The notes under the pieces were generated by a model, which saw only the letters and a program-made list of their open reading frames with translations, did no database searches and was not told the origin of the DNA. From positions 1 to 7,512 of the forward strand of contig CAYYHA010000214.1 of assembly GCA_964471535.1 (NCBI GenBank): a DNA stretch of 7,512 nt, in the 5' to 3' direction. Position 1 is the stretch's first letter; every line of letters begins with the position of its first letter. Made by a program: the position numbers and the translations under genes. The stretch is from CAYYHA01 sp964471535. Its GTDB lineage: Bacteria; Myxococcota; Myxococcia; SLRQ01. This document shows, in pieces, positions 4,454 to 7,512 of this stretch.

Positions 4454-7400
4454 TCAATGCTTCAGGTAGTAGATCTCGTCCTTCACCTCGGCCTTGAACT
4501 CGGGATCGTCCCCCGACTTCAGATAGGCCTCGAAGTGCTCGATCGCCTTCTTCTTCTTCCCGAGGTCCTTGAAGGCGTAGCCAAGGTAATAGTGCGCCAT
4601 TGCGTTCTTGGGGTCGACCTCGACCGCCTTGAGGTACATCTTCACCGCCTTCTTGTCCGCGCCGGTATCGTCGTAGACCCGTGCCAGCTTGTAGTAGGCC
4701 TCTTCGACCGGCGCATCGCCGGCGAGGGCCCGCTCGTACCAGGGGATGGACTTCTTGTACTGCCCCGCTTTCACGTAGGCATCGGCGATCTTCGTCAGCA
4801 CCTGGCGGCCCTCGGGATGAAGCTCGAGCGCCTTCTTGTACGCCTTTTCGGCCTTCGAATAGCGGTTGAGGATGAGGTGCACGTCCCCAATGCGCTCCCA
4901 GGCCTGCGCGTAGTTCGGGTCGTAGGTCACCGCGCGTTCGAACGCCGCGAGCGCCTCTTCGTAGTCGTTCTGCTCCAGGTAGAACTCCCCCAGCGCGAAG
5001 TGGTAGCGGGGGTTCTCTGGCTCGATGTCGAGGGCGATCTTCAGCTTCTCCTCGGCACTCCGCCGTTCGCCTCGTTTCCGGTAGACGAGCCCCAGGTAGT
5101 AGAAGGCATCGCCAATCTTCCGGGAGAGGTTGGCGGCCATGCCCAGGTAGGTCCCCGCCTCGTCGACGCGGCCTAGGTCGTAGAGGACGGCGCCGAGCCG
5201 GGCGAGCACCATGGAGTTCTTCGGATCCTGTTCCTTCGCCTTCGTAAGCGCCTGTGCCGCCTCTTCGAGGCGTCCCTGCTCGTAGAGGAAGCTGCCGTAG
5301 TAGAACTCCATCCCCGGATAGTCCGGGCCCAGCTCACGCGCTTCGAGGAAGCGTTTCTCGGCCTCCTCCACCTGCCCCATCGCCGCGAGCGCCCGGGCGA
5401 TTCCCAGGTGGCCCCCCGGGTGGCGCGGATCGATCTCGATCGCCTTCTCGAAGGCGGCCAGCGCCTCCTTTGGTCGGTTCGCAGCGAGGAGATACTCGCC
5501 GAGGCCGATGTGGGTCTCGGGCCGGGTGGGCGCCGCCTCCACCGCCTTCCGCATCGGCTCCTCCGCGTCCTGGATCGCGCGTTCCCGTAGGAAGAGGCGG
5601 CCGAGGGCGAGCGCCGCCCGATAGAAGCCAGGGTCCTTCTTCAACGCCGCGCGGTAGGCGCGCTCCGCGGCCCGCACCTCGCCATCCATCTCGGCAAGCC
5701 GCCCCTGCAGGAAGGAGAGCAGCGGCGAGTTGGGATGGGCCTTCTTGAAGGCGGCGAGCCGCTTGCTCGCATCGAGGCGGCGGCCTGCGAGAATCAGCGT
5801 CTCGATGAGCAGCGCGTTGGTGTAGGCATCGTTGGGTGCGAGGGCGACCGCCTGTTCGAGTTCTTTCGCAGCCGCCTCGTAGTTGCGGCGCTTCATCAGG
5901 AACTCGCCATAGGCCTGCCGGCCGAAGGCCGACTTCGGATAGAGGCCGATGGCCTTCTTGAAGCTCTTCTCGGCGTCGGCCACCAGGCCCCGCTCCCCTT
6001 GCAGGATTCCCCGCAGGTACCAGTAGCGCCCTTGCTCCATCGGGGCCGCCCGTTCGAGGCGCTCGGGCGTGATCTTGTCGAGCGCCCGACCGGCCGACTC
6101 GAGATCCGGATCGGCGGCACTGAGGTACAGCTGGGCCAAGTCGATGGCCGACGCCACGTGCTCTCCGTCCACCTCGAGCGCCTTCTCGTAGTAGGCGATC
6201 GCCGTCTCCCGCGCCTCAGGGGTGTCCACCAGCGTGTGGAGGTAGGCGAGCGCATGGAAGGCCTTGGCGCTCTTCGGATTCTTCACCACGATCTTGTCGA
6301 TGTACTGCGTGGCTTGTTTGTGGTTGCCCTCGCGAAAGTACGACTCGCCGAGGAGGTAGAGCACCTCGAGGTCGTCCGGCCGGGTCTTCGCCAGGCGCGC
6401 CAATGCGGGTCGGACTTTGGCCTCCTCGCCCTTGAGGATGGCTTCTCCCATCTTCGCCTTCACGAACTCTGGGTAGTCGGGCGCGGTGACCTCGATCTCC
6501 CGCATGAAGGCCGCCGCCTTGCGCAACGCCGCGTCGAAGCCTCCATACTTTCGCTCCAGGTAGAAGACGGCCTGCGCATAGAGGGACTGTGCCTCGACGT
6601 CGTCGGGGTTCACCTTCAGCGCCGCTTCTAGGTTCGCCAGCGCTTCTTGGTAGCTGGCGTAGGTGTCCTTCTCCAGGCCCTTGCGCGCCTGTGCCAAGAG
6701 TTCTGCGGTGGGCTTGTCGCCACCGCCAGCCCCCGGCGTGAAGAAGTACTTGTAGCCAAAGTAGCCATAGGGGGTGAAGCCGAGGTAGATGCCGGTACCA
6801 AGGATCGAGAGGAGAAGCGTCGCCGCCACGAGAAGGGGCCATCGGCGCTTGAGCGCCGCCAGCGCGGTCTCGCTCCGCTTCGGTTCGACCTCCTTCACGC
6901 CCCGGGCTCCGGCCATGCCGTAGACCCCGTAGCCGCGCCCCTTCGGCGCGACCACATCGACGCTGTCTGGATCGATGTCGTCGGGGATTCCCGGCACCCC
7001 GAGGTCCGCCCCGGCAGTCGCACTTTCCATCAGCGCCTGAATCGCCTCGGCGAACTGGGGCACCGAGCCAATGGGCTTCCACTTCGCACCGTCGGTCGAG
7101 ACCTCCTCGTTGCCAAGGAGCTGCCCCTCCTTGAGCATGCTGACGATGACCTCGGGGTCGAAGGGGCCGAAGGTCTTCCCGCTCTTGCGCCGAACCCGGT
7201 AGCGGGTTGGGCCCGCCTCGCGCACCTTCGCGCCCCCCTCCTTCGCTTCCTGGTACTCCTGGTCGATGAAGTCGAGGATCTCGAGATCGGGACCACCGCT
7301 CTCCGCAGGCTCCGGTGCTGGGGAGGGGGCTGGCGCCGCACCGAGGTCGAGTTCGAGATCATCCGCGGGTGGGGCTCCAGCGGTGGGATCGAACTCAAGG

Positions 7401-7512
7401 TCCCCCCCGGCGCTCGCCGCCGGTGCACCTGGATCGAACTCGAGGGCCGCATCGGGCGCGGGCAGATCCGGAGGGGGGGCGTCGGGCGGCGGCACAGCCG
7501 GAGGGGCCGGCT
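4454..7512 (-). CDS. Membrane-anchored GYF/TPR-repeat protein, N-terminus outside window
   Basis: At least 1,018 residues are present. The frame stays open to the right edge, and the only in-window early start (GTG at 7495) lies inside a Pro/Ala-rich stretch, so the true start is probably upstream. Numbering from that GTG: an acidic Pro/Ala segment with short repeats LEFDP (18-22), LEFDP (33-37), LELDL (47-51) and LEILDF (71-76); a GYF-like/DUF4339-type module (about 98-154, YRVRRKSGKTFGPFDPEVI through WKPIGSVPQFAEAI); a basic stretch; one membrane helix (219-240); then about 18 TPR-like 34-residue units (about 260-1010) to the C-terminus. Positive residues before the helix predict a cytoplasmic N-terminus and periplasmic repeats, so a protein-protein scaffold in the envelope is likely. 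GYF-like modules occur in myxobacterial motility and polarity proteins, but no specific role is claimed here. Confidence 0.93.
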   Translation of the reverse strand, partial: PAPPAVPPPDAPPPDLPAPDAALEFDPGAPAASAGGDLEFDPTAGAPPADDLELDLGAAPAPSPAPEPAESGGPDLEILDFIDQEYQEAKEGGAKVREAGPTRYRVRRKSGKTFGPFDPEVIVSMLKEGQLLGNEEVSTDGAKWKPIGSVPQFAEAIQALMESATAGADLGVPGIPDDIDPDSVDVVAPKGRGYGVYGMAGARGVKEVEPKRSETALAALKRRWPLLVAATLLLSILGTGIYLGFTPYGYFGYKYFFTPGAGGGDKPTAELLAQARKGLEKDTYASYQEALANLEAALKVNPDDVEAQSLYAQAVFYLERKYGGFDAALRKAAAFMREIEVTAPDYPEFVKAKMGEAILKGEEAKVRPALARLAKTRPDDLEVLYLLGESYFREGNHKQATQYIDKIVVKNPKSAKAFHALAYLHTLVDTPEARETAIAYYEKALEVDGEHVASAIDLAQLYLSAADPDLESAGRALDKITPERLERAAPMEQGRYWYLRGILQGERGLVADAEKSFKKAIGLYPKSAFGRQAYGEFLMKRRNYEAAAKELEQAVALAPNDAYTNALLIETLILAGRRLDASKRLAAFKKAHPNSPLLSFLQGRLAEMDGEVRAAERAYRAALKKDPGFYRAALALGRLFLRERAIQDAEEPMRKAVEAAPTRPETHIGLGEYLLAANRPKEALAAFEKAIEIDPRHPGGHLGIARALAAMGQVEEAEKRFLEARELGPDYPGMEFYYGSFLYEQGRLEEAAQALTKAKEQDPKNSMVLARLGAVLYDLGRVDEAGTYLGMAANLSRKIGDAFYYLGLVYRKRGERRSAEEKLKIALDIEPENPRYHFALGEFYLEQNDYEEALAAFERAVTYDPNYAQAWERIGDVHLILNRYSKAEKAYKKALELHPEGRQVLTKIADAYVKAGQYKKSIPWYERALAGDAPVEEAYYKLARVYDDTGADKKAVKMYLKAVEVDPKNAMAHYYLGYAFKDLGKKKKAIEHFEAYLKSGDDPEFKAEVKDEIYYLKH

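Noticed and set aside
5735..6631. 298-residue plus-strand frame
   Set aside because: It is antisense to the TPR repeats and repeats the same periodic pattern in reverse; it has no independent start signal or recognisable domain.

Overview
This 7.5 kb window is chromosomal DNA of a high-GC Gram-negative bacterium. The GC-rich third codon positions, an ECF sigma module with a periplasmic partner, and a membrane-anchored GYF/TPR protein with a Pro/Ala-rich acidic linker all suggest Myxococcota or a neighbouring 'deltaproteobacterial' lineage. That placement is an inference; no taxonomic marker was compared.

Layout. (1) 1-287 has no gene. It holds two copies of a perfect 55-bp repeat 180 bp apart, a 13-bp tandem duplication and four hairpin-forming inverted repeats; the last hairpin (254-276) is the likely end of the tRNA transcript. 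(2) 288-593, minus strand: three tRNA genes, transcribed Ser(UGA), Ser(GCU), Arg(ACG), with a good sigma70-type promoter at 616-645. (3) 642-1286, minus: an unrecognised two-helix membrane protein, 2 nt behind the next gene. (4) 1289-2584, minus: serS, complete seryl-tRNA synthetase. The synthetase gene therefore lies about 0.7 kb upstream of two of its own substrate tRNA genes. (5) 2585-2693: a 109-bp divergent promoter region. (6) 2694-4392, plus: an apparent three-gene operon of ECF sigma factor, single-pass anti-sigma-like protein and secreted Spy/CpxP-like protein, joined by two ATGA stop/start overlaps. (7) 4393-4453: a short convergent spacer with a GC-rich inverted repeat. (8) 4454 to the right edge, minus: a large protein with an acidic Pro/Ala-rich segment, a GYF-like domain, one membrane helix and about 18 TPR-like repeats, cut by the window end.

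How the genes work together. serS and the tRNA-Ser genes supply serine decoding. The sigma operon looks like an envelope-stress or metal-stress sensing circuit, analogous in composition to CnrYXH: the membrane protein would hold the sigma factor and the periplasmic helical protein would sense or modulate. The TPR protein is probably an envelope scaffold with its repeats in the periplasm. No mobile element, CRISPR array or phage gene is visible. The less ordinary features are the sigma operon with charge-complementary periplasmic partners, the serS/tRNA-Ser linkage, the uncharacterised membrane protein beside serS, candidate leaderless starts in the divergent region, and the structured repeats downstream of the tRNAs.
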